DNA from: Rhodamnia argentea | Lineage: Eukaryota; Streptophyta; Magnoliopsida; Myrtales; Myrtaceae | Length of the DNA stretch: 64,000 bases | Direction of reading: 5' to 3' | Assembly (NCBI RefSeq): GCF_020921035.1 | Contig: NC_063154.1 | Location: forward strand, 17,209,861-17,273,860 | In this document: one piece after another, positions 33,349 through 48,300 of the stretch | Numbering within the stretch: position 1 is the first letter of the stretch | Layout: each line of letters opens with the position of its first letter | Notes under the pieces: generated by a model | What the model saw: only the letters and a program-made list of their open reading frames with translations | Told to the model about the DNA's origin: nothing | Databases searched by the model: none | Position numbers and translations under genes: made by a program

Positions 33349-36300
33349 TCAAAATGAGCAATAGTCTTTCAAGACCTGTCTTGCAAGATCAGAGGCTCCG
33401 CTCTGCTTGTAGATGAGATGCAAGTTGTAAGCAGCTTCTCTCCGGAGATCGCAAGGAACAGGCTTTGCGTTTTCCAAGTGGAATGGATTCTCGTATGGGA
33501 GTTTCGGGAGAGGACAGTCTTTTTCTTGTGTGGCGAGCACCTTCTCATAATAAGAAGCTGCAAGCGTTACTAGCCCGACGTGATGAAATGCCCGAGCAAT
33601 GTTGTACAATGCTTCCTGGACAAAGTGCAAAGGATGATAATAACAGTGCATTTGAACTAAAAATTGATTAATCAGAAATATGTCTATAAAAAGAGAAATA
33701 ATTTGCAGTGGACTATCTAGCAAAAACATGTGAGAGCTTAAGAAAACGAGTCATCTCAGAAGACAGGTAATGAAGCAAAGTTCATAAAGGTTCCACCACA
33801 TCGTGCGCCTTAAAGACTGTCCTTCCTTCTGTTTGTCAGCATCTGATTGTGAACCCTCTTTACGTATTTGCTTCAGAATTTAAGCTGATTTTTTTATACT
33901 TGTGATATCAACTCCTGAACCTAACAGCTTTACCCAAAAAAAAAAAAAAAAAAACTCCTGAACCTAACAGAAACACGCTCAAGATAACTGCCCGATCAAA
34001 TTCTCAGCTAAATAAGAGCACAAGCACCGGAACTTGGAACGACACACATCATCCTTTCGTCCAAGAAATATTCAGTGGAGAGACAAATCTTAAAAGTACC
34101 TCAAAGAGAGCTTGGTAGGAGGAATTAGGAAGGGAGAGAAAGGATCCTAAAAATACAATCTGGTTTGGATGGAGGGGAAAAGAATGAGAGAAAGGATTAG
34201 GAGAGATTTTGAGGGATTCGTAAAGTCAGCTCTATGTACATCTCAAGTCCCTCCAAATCCGTCCCAAAATGGAGGGATTTGGAGGGATGAGGAGAAATTG
34301 TTCAACAAACATTTTATTCTTTCTTACCTTTCCCTTGTTTTATATCTGTTTATATATACATAAGAGGATCTTATGGATCCAAACACGATTATAAATCAAT
34401 CAATTTTCTAATCAGTTCTCTGCATCCCTTCTTTTCTATTTAAATCACTCCTATCAGATATACGGTTAAGCTACTGTCTCTTACCAAGTTAAACTGATCG
34501 AAAAGTTTTAACGTATTGGAAGGAGTCGATGACCTGAACCAGAATGCGCCTCCATATTTTATTTTTTATTTTTTTGGTAAGGACCTCCATATTTTATTTT
34601 CATTCACATTTGATCTATAAAAAAATGTATATGTATATATAAATCTGAACATAATCTGCTGTTAAACTCTTGATGCAGGTTATATGAACCAAGCAACAAA
34701 AAGGGACTTGATCATTAAAAGAAAAATAAAAAAAACAAAAATCTAAAGATGAAATAGTAAAGAAAACCTGGCTATTTTCACTCTGCTGCAAATTCTTGAA
34801 TAGAAATGCCAACCCTTGCGTAATACACTGATGCTTGTTTTGAAGTCTGAAACCAAGCGCCAAGTTAATCAGAGAAGTTCCTGCACAAGAAAAAGGATTG
34901 AATGTTGCAAGACTGACAAAAGCAATGAGGGATAAAAAAAATTGACAACCTACAAAATAAAAAGAAAGACTATCAGAATAACAAGTTACCAACACAGAGC
35001 TTGATTAAGGGACTGTCAGGGAGCAGTTTATAGGCCTTTAGGTATTCCCTTGCTGCATCTTGGTGGTGGCTACTAATTGTAGACTGATGCCCAGCAATGA
35101 GAATAGGCGGTACACAATCCGTATGTTTGACACGTATGTTACGTAAAAACTTCGAATATTTTTTATAGTCTTTCTCCATGCTGCAAGATAGTGGCAATTT
35201 TGTTAAAAAATTTGATGAACACTAATCCAAATATAAACCAAAAAGAACAAATATTGTCAAAAGCACTGATTAACGCCCATCTTTGACTTGATGCATCTAT
35301 GGTCCCATGGTATATGTTAAAAGCAAATAGTGCAAAGGTGTGGTAATATGTTGAGATCACAAAGGAGCTCTTAGCTACTAGTACAAGAAATCAGTGACAT
35401 TGACACTAAAGTGGTTGAAGTCAAGTCACTGGTTGAGTTGACGATGCAAACGATGCCTCTGCAAGAGGAGATACTCCGGGTGTATGAAACTTCACGAATT
35501 TCGAAATACCATATTTACTCATCAGTAGGCAACAAAAGAAAACATTTTCATGGAACAGAAAACCACCAAGAAACCAAATGAAGCAAGATAAAAATAGCTG
35601 GTGTGGAAAAGGTTAGCGAGGCAGCAAGACGAGGAATGTGACAAAGGACTCCTACTTTTCTTTGCATGAGAAATCTAAGGGGACAAAAGATTTTCTTTTG
35701 AATGAAGAAAACGTTTCAGTATAAAAATATTTTAAACTTTTTGAAGGGGGTAAAAGATTACTAGCAAGGATACAGTAGTTCTCATAACCTATATAGTAAG
35801 CCTCTTCAAATCAAATAGACGTATAAAAAAAATATTGATTAAATGGTTCAGACCAAAAAAAATTGGATTATTGTGATGTCTTTTGTTTAGATCTTTCAAA
35901 TTGGCTTAGTTTGTGAATGAGAACAGAACCAAAATAAACCCCCTAGCAGCCATTGGGGTCCAAATTACCACAAAGTAGATATCCAGAGACACATTTGGAT
36001 AGTTAAATTAAAGACAAGTTCCAAAATTGAGATCATGGGGTGAAGTAGTGCATGTATCCACATTCCACTTCTTTTTCTTTCTTTGGTAAAAGCTCTTATC
36101 CAATAAAATATAATCTAAGGGAATTTTCTCTGACAAGAATATTTACCTCAAGGACTTCAATTTAAAAAAAAAAAAAAACAGTTCTGCGCAAGACATAGAA
36201 ATTGGGAAAACTGCTTCCTTATTAATTGTAGATATCAACAATGGTGAGTGAGTAAACTTAATTTGTGGATACTTCTTGTGCCTGTGGAAGACAACGAAGC

Positions 36301-39300
36301 ATGCATAAAACAGGTCCATTCACAACATCTATTTTTTGCTTTTTAAGCAATGACATGAAAGCTTCATTAGGCGCAAACAGGACTGGCAAACCCATACCTT
36401 TAAAGATTGGAGCTCATAGTAAGAAAAGTTTGCTCAAGCACAAAGAAAATTAGGACGAATTGCTTTCCACTAACCTATAACTCAAATGTCGTTTCCACTT
36501 GGAAAACTAATGAGACTGTTCGCCCAGAAGTTGGTATGCAAATCTTATTAGGTCGCTAACAATCTATTAATCCACAGTAAGTTACAATATTAAAGAAAAT
36601 CTCATGTAAAATTTTAACATATGTAGAAGATCCTGAAGCATTAGGAAGCAACAAGGTGCCTCTGTATCGCTTCTAATGCTTGAAGCAATCAATAAAATTT
36701 GGCATTAAGGAAAACTATGCCAGATCAAACTTTTTCCATTATAAGATATACCAAAGAAGTACGAAAAGTTCAAGGCTTCTCCAATGCTACAAGAAGGTAG
36801 AAATCCAATAAGAGCATAACATTTAGGACAATTTCCTGTCTTTCCACAACAAATGTTCTAATTAAATGACCTACGATGCAGACAAGAGTGATTGTACTGC
36901 TTCTCCAGAAATCTTCACACAGGGTAAAGTTTTCAATGTGACATAACACATCACAAAGATACTTATTAAGAGAGAATGAGATATAAAGGCGTATATTGAG
37001 CAATATGATATGACAGAAGCAACATTTACCTTGAAATTATCTTGTAAAAACAATTCCAGGCAGCCAGACTGTCGGGATGCTGCTGCACAACTTGCCTAAC
37101 CCAATCAAACCCCTGTTTTGGGTCTGTGGTGTTGTGTGATATTTCTGGATTCAAAAGGAAAATAGTCATGAGCAACTCCCCAAACACCACAAAAGTCATG
37201 CACAGTCATGATATTTGTGCAACTAAAATGACTTTCAATGCTGCCACCCAGGTCCAATGTTAACAGTTCTCCTAACAATGACTTATCCCTGTCTCGATAA
37301 CATTCACAGATGTAAGGGTGAGGATGCGGGTGTGGCGGCACTGTTTCAGAGTTGGTCATGCCACACTCGTCTTGTTGTAGACTACCCCCACTACTAATTA
37401 TTCACAACAAAAACCTTGAAGAATATAAGCACGATGACCAAATATCCCAGAAGCAGAAATTCATATATACCACACAAAACTTATGTGTCAGATAATACAT
37501 TTTACATATCCACATGCTGAGTCAATGCACCTGTGATACTGAAAAATTCGCAAGTCAGAAACAAGCCAAGGACACTTACTTAAGTCCGAGTAACATCAAC
37601 CTATGTCTAAACATATTTTTCAAAGATTAATATTCAAATCCCACACTTCGATCAATTAAAGACTCAAGACAGTAAAGTCAATCTATAAAGCCCCAAGAGC
37701 CCATCCGACTCCACCCTACATTTTGAAGTTGTAACTTCTGTGCTTTCATGTGTTGTGTGCTGTTGCTTTGTTTGATGAACAATAAATGAACAAAATGTAG
37801 GGATCACGAAGTGTTTCACAAGAGTGTTCTGGAAGGCTTATTCTGTGCCTTTTTGTTGATTTACTAAACATAAAAAGAACACACATTCATAAAATTGATA
37901 AGTGGTGAGAGCGACGATATCAAATTGTACATTACATATATGGGAAAATTGAATAAACTGTAGGATTCTATTTATCAACATATAACTCGCTTACGTTGAA
38001 TTTAATAAAACACACACATCTTGTTTATAGTGCAATACTATTTGAAGAGAAGAATATGTAGCAATAGCTTTTTCCCATTTGTATAAACACAATCACCATT
38101 ATTGAGCGCTAGTGTCCTCATTGGTCATATCTCATGAAATCATTTAAAGTCTTCATATATGTTTTAGATATATTCTACTTAACTAACACATGCCAATGTG
38201 GTGCCATATAGTTTTACCCTTTAGATACTTCACATACATCACAACTCGTTTAAATCTATGATAATTCAGAACTTCAATTCACGGTCTTTTTACCTCTAAC
38301 ACCCTTTAGTGATCATGATACCCTAATCCATCAGTGATCTGTGCTTAAGAAAGCACATTCAGTGTTATAAACACCGATGTTTTGATATATCGGAACCAAC
38401 ATCAGAATGCTCTGCTATAGAATAATAGATATACTTAGATATGATCTACCTTTTAACCAGATAAATCTTACATTGTAATTGGCAGAAAAATTTATAACAT
38501 TGTATGAAAGGTGTGCCTTCTACCTGAGCATCTTGCATTTTGGCACTTCAGAATATTATGACCCACTAAGAAAGAAGTCTACCCCTCAAGTATCACGTAT
38601 TAGACTACTAACATTCCCCATGCAAGTCTCCTTTTATGACCAAAGCAATTCACACCACCAATAATCTTGATCTCTCCCAACCTACCCATTTCCATAAGAT
38701 GAAGTATGTATAGAAAACCGCCTGAAGTCCATCCACTCCTAACTTTTCATGTCTACTGCACATAATCTACTCCGTCACAACATCCAGTGCAATATAGTTC
38801 ATATTACTCAGACACAGAACCCTTATAATACATTATTTGTTTATGCTATTTCCATTATTTCCTTTCTCACATTGGGCTTCAAATAAAAAGGAAACTTGCC
38901 ACTTTGTCTTCTCACATGTACGAGCAAGTTGGAATATGAGCATGTTTTGTGCAGAGGCTCTTCCTAGGAAAAATGAGGCAATGCTAAATAGTGATCTCTA
39001 CAACAGAGTGATCATGTGAAAACAAACATGGTTCTAAGTTCAGGATTTACGTGCTCCAAGTGACCGAAGCTCCTCCTCCTTATCCGAAGGAAGTACATTG
39101 TGGGCCAATCTCAAAAAGAGATCGATAATCTCTAGGGCTTCCCAATACCTTTTCAAGGATGCCAAGGCCTTACCCAACTGTCAAATATTGAATTAAGAAA
39201 AATCAGACAGTGTAAGAAGAGAAATTTACAGCAGCTTGAACAGCAATTTTCTATGACCATATATGCCCAACAAAGAAATAATTAGTTTTCACAAATAACT

Positions 39301-42300
39301 TTTTAAGGCAATTCAGGAGTCAAATTTTCATAAAAGATAAGCAACGAGCTAGAAAACGAAGAAAGTCACATCTAGTATAAGAAGATGATGCTGCTCATCA
39401 TTCCAAAGATTCTGCAAGGGGGGGTCTCTCACGATTTTTTGCGCGCGATCGTCCTGCAAAAATGACACATTAATTGTTCATGCAAGTGAAGCTGCTACAT
39501 ATTTTCATCATGTAAGAACCTGATCAAACACGAGCTACCAGTTGATCATCATCAGAATTATCACTGCACCAATCGACTCCTGAAGCAACAGCGGCAGCTT
39601 TTCTTTCTTCCTTCAGTGTTGCCCTCTTCTGAAGCAACCTTCTGGCTCTAGCAGCCTTTGACCTGATTCAAAGTGGTTTACATGAAGTGGCGCATCACGA
39701 GATTTTGGCAAATGGTAAGCAAGTAATGAAAGTAACAACAGAAAAAGACAGCTGCCACACTGTGACAAGCAAATCGATTCAATAGTAGAACTAGTTAAGC
39801 AGTACATGCAGAAAAAGAGAGGGGGAAGAGAAAGAGAGAGGGGCTGGGGGAGGGGTTTTGGGGGGGGTGGGACGGGAGGGGGAGAGATGATCTGTCAATA
39901 GTAGTGAAATCGTAAGGATTATTGTTAGGTCCAAGATAAATCCAAGAGGTCCTTCACAAAGGATCGGCATAATACTGACAAGTGGCTCTTGAAGATTAAC
40001 CACCGGGTGATACAATTTGTGAGCAGTCCCCACGTGGGGACCAGTAGGTGACCGAACTTTGTGGTTAGGCCATGGGAGATAGTCCATTACAAGGATCGAG
40101 TTATGCAAATTAGAGCAAATCAAGCAATTGTATTAAATTACATGGGCCCTATCCATCAACATACAGATGGCGAATTATGTAGCCATATTTAGTATATTTT
40201 TTTTAATTCATTCTTGACTCCAAATGAGCATGGTAATGTGGCAAACCATTCTGTAAAAAGTTTGGATCCCCTGAAAGTTGCAACCAGAAAGGGGATAACT
40301 GTCCAAAACCCACAAATTTTTAACACGAAGTGCAACAGGCTTGAACAAAATGCTGGACTATAGATAACAAGCATGCAACTTTTCAGTGAACTCAGGAGGC
40401 AAGTTATTGATCAAGAAGCAGGTTAGCGATCAAATTGGTTCCGTCATTAGGTCAGTGGGTTCCAAACTATATATCCCGAATCAAATCCTCACATAAACTT
40501 CACAGTTTTTCTGTATCTGAGAGTTCCAATAGAAGGCATTACCCAGACTAGCAAATCAAGTAATCCAAAGCAGAATAATGAAACAGTGCAGCATATCTAG
40601 CCCAGGATTTCCGTAATCCCAGCATCCAAGACAGACACAAGATCAAAAGCCAGCATGAGTATGGGCCATTTGGCATTTCATTGTTCTTCTGGATGACTAC
40701 CCATTTTCCTTGGAGTGCTGCACTTGTCAATCTTAGATCAGTCCTCAATTGATTTCAATTGTCAGCGATTCCCAAAGTTCATGAACTGATCTAGTGCGGA
40801 TTACAGATAAAGAACGCAGTAAGTATCACTAGTACTTTGGGCATCATTTGTCGGGTGATCTTGGGCCTCCCTCATTCTAAAAGATAGCACAAAAGATTAG
40901 ATTTTCCCTCACTCTTATATACTGAACACTAGCCCCTTCCACAACTGATGTGGGATAACCCCAACAATCTCCCTCTCACACATTGGGTCTCCGGATTGGA
41001 GCAGCATCAACCCGTATCTCTCCCGCGTGAGTGCTAGGTCCAGACTTATTAGTAACCTGGACTCTAATACTAGTATTGAGTGGGTCTTGGGCCCTCCATC
41101 TCAAAAGCAAACTCAAAGGATGAGACTTTCCCTCACACATATATACCGACCACCAGCAACTGATGTGGGATAACCCCAACTTCATTTTGACATTAAATTT
41201 CTTTCTTTCATTATCTAGTTTACAATTGATCATCTCCCATGCCACTACTGTCCATGAGTAGGACAATGAAAACCGTTAACCAGACTTAACAGTCACATGC
41301 CAGTGCCGTGAACAAAAAATTAAATGTGTAGGATGATAGACTTCCGGGAGCAAGGTCTATGCCAACACAACTATATGCCCTAAGACAAAAGCTGGAGAGT
41401 CTAAGGCTATATAGCACTCAGAGATATCAATATCAGAAATATTAAAAAATCAATTTTCAAGATGGATGGTCCAAATGAAACTTGTATATAATTACTAAAG
41501 TAATACTTGTGAGATAGGTCTTATACTCACAGATCTGAGCTGGGAGCAAGTGGTCGGAAGCCGGAAAATACATTATCATTCTGCTGATCATCCAGAATTT
41601 TGGCTCTTTCAAAGAGAACCTTTCTCGGGAGTCTTTTTTTTGTTTTAACCTTCATTGGCAACATTTATTTGAAGGGAAAAAGACAATGCAATAAGCAACA
41701 CCTCTAACATGAAAGGTCACCAGCGCTTTGCATGCATCAATTACATATGTGAAAAAAGGATAATGCAAGTCAGTGAAGATAGGCAAAATATATATTAGAT
41801 TTCATTTGTAAAGAAGATATACAGAAAAGATGATAGTTCTTATGAAAGTGGTTATTAATATTACGGATTCAACATCAAGAAGAAAAGCTCCCCTAACAAA
41901 TCCTTAAAGACGGAGAGGATGGAATAACAGATATTATCCAGCAACAATATATGCTAAGATTACCTTCTGCCGAAGAGTTTCGATATAAAGTGACTCACGA
42001 ACAAGCGGTAAGATTGCATCAACAAAGTCCTTAATCATTCCCTTTGCTCTATATATGCTGCAAAGCTTTAACCTCACTTTTCCATTAGCCCACCATGGTC
42101 TATGGTTATCAGAATCCACATCCCCAGAGCCTACAGATGAATAAATATTACCAAAGACTATTTAATGTAAGAGCAAACCACCACAATGAGCACAACAATC
42201 ACCAATTGATTGATACCTGGATTTTCAGGAGGAGATAATAGTGAAATGGTCTCATCTACTTTATCATCTTCAAGGAGCAGTGAAGCTAATGTTAGGCGGG

Positions 42301-45300
42301 CACCAACATTGTCCTCAAGTAGATGCAAACCTGAACTGACACATGAATCAGTTGCAGAACAACACATTAGTTTCAATAATGGAGACATGGCGGATGCTGG
42401 CATGTTATAACTAAGCACTGTTGCATTACAAAATCCACATCAACTAAATCTTTTTTTTTTTTTTTCAAAAAAAAAATCTTTTTTAATCATATATGTACAG
42501 TAAAACCTTCATTGACAAACATGTGACTCACAATTCCAATCCAACTTAGTCCTCTCTCCTCTGTAAAACCTCAAAAAATTTCTCTAGAAAAAATGTAACT
42601 AATCATGGATTATTGAGAACTAATATCTCTGGTAAAAAAATTCCCTTCCACTCAATGAAAACCAGTTTAACTGCACATTGCAAAAGAAATAATATTCCCA
42701 CAACCTATTTCATAAGCAAAACAACTTTACTTCCATTGTGCGCCACCAAAATGTATATACTTCTTTGTCCTCCATTTCTATGCTGTTACAAATCAACAAT
42801 ATGCTTATTGTAGTCCAAAGCGTCCAATTCAAATATGTTTTACCTCTATAGAAAGATGAAATTGCATGTGCTCTCATTTTCAATGCTTGATAACACTGGG
42901 CAATCTTCAGATGGTAAGATCCCTGGGAGAGAGGTTGAGGAGAAAATCACGACTATAAAAAGCAAACAGCAATAAGCAATCAATAAGCATTAAAGACATG
43001 TGAGATTTTGTGAAACTATTGCCAACTGTTCTAAAAGCTTAAGCTATTATATGAAGGCGCGATTTATTAGTTAATTATTCTATCACTCTCTCTCACGCTA
43101 AGTCCGGTCTTTTCGCCTAGTTCTAAACGTGGAATTCTTTAATTAGGGAGGCAAATGGGGAAAGAAAAGATTGGAACTCAGGATCTTCTGTTCTAATATC
43201 ATGTTTGAGATTTTGTAGGACCACCGTCAATTGTCTAAAAGCTTCAGCTGCTAGATGAAGGCATGGTTTAACTTTTAATTATTCTATCAACATATCATAA
43301 TATGGAGACAACAAAAGACAATCATTAATCACCATCCTTTTGTGCAGTTCACTCAGTCATGTAACCATGAAGAAATAGTATTATACACTTCAAAGAGATG
43401 ACAATATCGAAAACACACAACAAAGTCTAGATCACTTCTAAGGTGTCCAAGGGAGTACCAAGAACCTCCACAAACAACGTAATAGGAAGGACCAAGTGGG
43501 TATAGAGAACACAAGCTTTAACTCCGAAATTAACAAATGCAGTGAGTACAAGATAGTTTTGAGGGTAATCCTGCCCACCATACCTACTCTACATCATTAC
43601 ACATGGTCACTTCAAAGATAAGATAACTTATAAAACATACCAGTACCAAACGTAATGTAAATCACTACTTCCCTGAGATTTTCAACTAAATCTTATTGCT
43701 ATAATGCCAAAAAGCAATGAATGAAAAAACTGAAAAGACTCTCTTAAACACTCTCTACATCAACAGTTACGTGTTGCTCTGGTGAATTTCTGATGCTTCT
43801 TCCCTTATTCTCCTGTCAATTTTCCTTGCATTACAAGTTAACCATTATACGAAAATGCTGGATGCAGTGACCTTCTCCCCTGCTTTAGGGGCTTGGGGTG
43901 AGAGAGATCATGAGTGCACCCTTTACAATTCTTTGTGGACTTTTTTGCTAAGTTAGGTTTTTATGGTACATATAATGGTTTATGAATTAGTTTGCCGGAC
44001 AAAATTTGAAACAAGGCACGGTAATCAAACTGTGGGAACTGACATTTTTCTGGTTCCAAGTATCTACAGAGCCATTGTTCATTGGGCAGGTAACCACATA
44101 TGCATAGTTACTTAAAGATGTAGTCTACACAGAGGGGAAAAGAACAATATACACGAGACAGAAAAATTAAAAATTGCACTAAAAAGAAGCATAGGACTAA
44201 AAACATCGTGTGATACTTTCGTCAAAAAGAGAGTTAAAAAAAAAAGGCCAGTTGTCCTTACGCAATTCTCTAAATTTCCCTCCAGCATCTGATAAAACTT
44301 TAATGCGCAGTCAAAATGCTCAAGACTCATATAGGTATCTGCTATTTCAGTAATCAGGTCTGCACAGTCACATGAGCTCCCCTTCTGCAAAAAACTGAAG
44401 AGAATCTGCAAAACATGGAAATACCAACAATGAGTAGTGATACAAAGATACTCATAAGTCCACCGGTCTAATCCAAACGAAGAAAATAGGATGTGAAGCA
44501 GGATTAATCTCCAACCTGCTGAAACTATTTAACAATTTAAAAGAAAAAAGAAGAAAAGTAAGTAAAACCAAGGCCACGAAAAAATGGTAAGATGGGCAAA
44601 ATTGAAAGACTTGAGGAGACAAACTGTTTCTTCTTTTTGATGATTAAGAGTCAGGGATCATATAAGAACTCTTCACCACGAAATACCACTGATCCTGTCC
44701 ACAAGTTATTAATCACTGACAAATCCGCAAATGGAGTATGCCCTAAATTGCTACTGGTACTACGAAGCAACCAACAAGCACACAGCTCAGATAGAAAGCA
44801 AATTTTCACACTACAAAGAGGGCTGTGAATCTACTTTTCCATTCTCACCCAGAACCGTTACCAAGGAGATACAGTATAAAACTCTGACCAACATGCTCAG
44901 AAGATCTTTCAATGTATTGATTTAGACTAATACTCACTAGCAAACCATTAGCATCAAAACGGCAACAAAAATGTGTCTTTGGTCGATTAATGCATTGCGA
45001 TATAGGGGAGAAAGATCTATGCCTTGACCTACTACAGCCTATTTGCCAAAACCTATGTGATCAACTCGTATATGACACCCCACTAAGCTAATAAGATCAA
45101 AAAATTTCAAATCGCAGCAAGTGCAACCTTGAACATCAATGCGGTCAAGAAGCACTGGAACTTGTTCCCCAAAGTACAAAAATGACAGCATCCACTCTAT
45201 CATCTTTGAGCACCATTAATCAGGCTTGGATCAGACCAAATGTAAATCCATTAGGTCCAAGGATGTTTGAACATTGCAATCAATCGCCTCCACATGTTCC

Positions 45301-48300
45301 AACAAGATTTCAACTTTATGGTAGAAGCACAAGTTAAAAAGGCAGTCTAATGGAAAAAAATCCTGAGAGAACTGGAATATTTGAATATCATAGACGCCAT
45401 AGTATTAATACGAGCACAATGATAACATTTGATCAACACAGGGTAATCCCCCCACAATCTGAAAATGGCTTTTCTCAGTGCATAGTTGTTGTCAGCCTAT
45501 ATTCGTCATCAAACTAATCTATCTCTACATGCGATGTCGCCGCAACAATGGGCAAAACCTTCTATGAAGGTCATGCGTGTAATTATTACATGAACAACCA
45601 AATTTCTCAGGATCACACAGGAAGAAAAAACAGCTGTATCTGCAAACATGGTTTTGGCACTAATGAGAACTGAGCATCTGTCGTAGAGAAAGCAACTCCC
45701 CTAATCAGAATAGGATTACCAAAAGGCAGATGAAAAAGTTAGTCAAAAACAAACAAAGAAGCAATAGCCACACCTCTGCCTTCTCTGAATTTCCGAGATG
45801 AAGATGACAAATTCCTTCTTTCACAACCAAATTTGCACGGAGTGGCTTTTCCTGGCTGTGAGAATGAAAAAGCTGAATAGCTTTATCATATGCATTATTT
45901 TCCATGTATATTGTGGCTAGCAGATCAACCACGCTCAAATCAGCTTCAGATGAATAACTGTTTACATATTCAACCAAAATGCTGATAGCACGCTCAAGCT
46001 GGCCACATTTAAGATACAACTGAAAGGTAAAATGAGAAAATGTTATATCTCTAATAAAACATATGTCTTCATAAGATAAATGTTCCCCAAAAGCACAACC
46101 TCACAGAAAATTAGCCGGACACTGTCTCCATAACAAATTTTATAGAAGGCATAAAATAAACAAAAGTTGATAAATAATTATTCATCGTAATTGTAATCCT
46201 ACAAGGAGTGATACTATCTCTGGCTGACGCTTACTTCATCCTGTAATGTATGGCTGTCTACCCACCATAAAATTGCTCAAAAATCAACAAGATTGGTCAA
46301 GACTTATTTAGTGACCAACTTAAACCTTAAACAAGAGTTTTCATAAACACTGTCTAGATATTCGTCCAAAGAAAAAAGAACGCTCTCTACGGACATTTGA
46401 CTCTCAATGGAAAGGAACAAGACAGTCATTGACCAACAAACTATTGTCACATAGGACACACTAGCAAGTCGCTATACCTACTGCAAATGCTACTCCAAGC
46501 TTCAAGATACATCCAGATATTGCAAGAAAAAACTGCTAGGAGACCTCTTCAATTGTAACATCTGATATTTAAGTTTGTGAGTAAAGGAGAATCAGCACAA
46601 ATATGAAGCAAAATGTACAGAAAACTAGATCCCCACTCTACTTTAAACCATAAATATATCCCAGAAACAGTTTCCCTGTAAAATGGCTTTACCAAAAACT
46701 TTTCGGAGTTTATTCTCCCCCACAAACTAACCTCCTCAATGAAATCATGGAAACTTTAGATCCTGGACCAACTATTGCAAACACCAAACTTGCACACTGC
46801 GCAACTCATGTGCAACTCATGCACCTCTGCATGACATTCTGAAAAGCACCTTACACATACCACCTATCCTCACTCTGGCAAAGAAAGTAGTAATTGTCCT
46901 TAAATTAAAAAGTGATGCATGCCCTATATGCCCACGAATGCACAAACCATCCATCACCATGAAATACAACCCAGGAAGACTGACTTTGTTTAAGTACATA
47001 AACTATCAAATTAGAACCAGAAAGTGAAAGCAACACTCCACAAACTAACCGAAAAAAATCAAAGCCCAAATGATAGACACTGAAATAACTATTATTTTAA
47101 TAACACAACTGACAAGGGTTCATTTCAATTAACTAGTCTATTTCCAAGCATATGAATCGTGAATTTTACTTATGAGAAATGTCTTATCTTAGACAAGTTA
47201 GAAACCTTGGCCCCATTCTGGAGTGCTTCAACATCTTCAGGACAAATCTTTTGTATCTGTTCAAACAACTCTGCAGCCTTTTGATAATCTCCAAGGTTTG
47301 AATGAAGTGATCCTTGGTGAAACAGTAGAGAAACATCTTGGGGGTCTGCTGTGATGGCTTTGGAGAGGCAATACCTTGCCTGACCATTGTTTCCTTGTTC
47401 TCTGTAGTAGAGAAGACAGGAAATCACAATACCATAATAAACGCGAAAAATTATCACAGAAACCCTAAATGACAGAATGGTAAATGAGGCATCAAATCAA
47501 ATCATGTCATAAGCACTTTCAAGACATACATCAAAATTTGTTGCCAAGAAACAAAATGTATTCAGCCTTTCTGAACGACAATATTTTCATCGGGTTGACT
47601 TCTCACCAATTGCAGCGCTAGTCAAGCCAACACCATTGTGTTCACTTTAACCACCCCTTCCACCGATTACTTACCATTAAGGTAAAGCATTCCCCTATCA
47701 ATCTTTTGAATCCCCCAGCTTGGAAAGATTGCCACCCCAATAATTAATTCTGTCGTTACTGGACTTTAATTTATTGTATTTTTTTTTTAACATCAGATGT
47801 GTCTTTTTATTTTCTTTTTCTTTTTTATTTAGACACCCAAAATCTTCAAAAGCTTATAAATATGAGCATGTAAGGTCACCCCAAACTGTTAATAATATTT
47901 TACAAATCAATATATTATCTTTGTTTTGACGAGAAACTCAAATATTAGCTTTGCTTATAAGGCCTTATTAGTCTAAAACGAGTTATTCTAAGTATATATC
48001 CCCGTTTGACCCAAAAAAACAAAAGTATCTATCCCCGCATCAGCAAAGAACTTCGAACAGATGTACTCATATAAATATGACACTGACCAGGTACAAGCCC
48101 TACTATGCACTAAAATGAAAACAGTGATGACCAAAATCTTACAAGGACCGGGTGAAGAGACGCTTCCACATCGAAGAATCTTTTGGCTTAAGATGTGCAG
48201 CAATCATGTAAAAGTCCACTGCTTTTTTGTCAATGCCAAGATCATCATAAATCCTTCCTAGTGTATCATATGGATCAGGTAAATTTGGTGCTAGCCTGAC

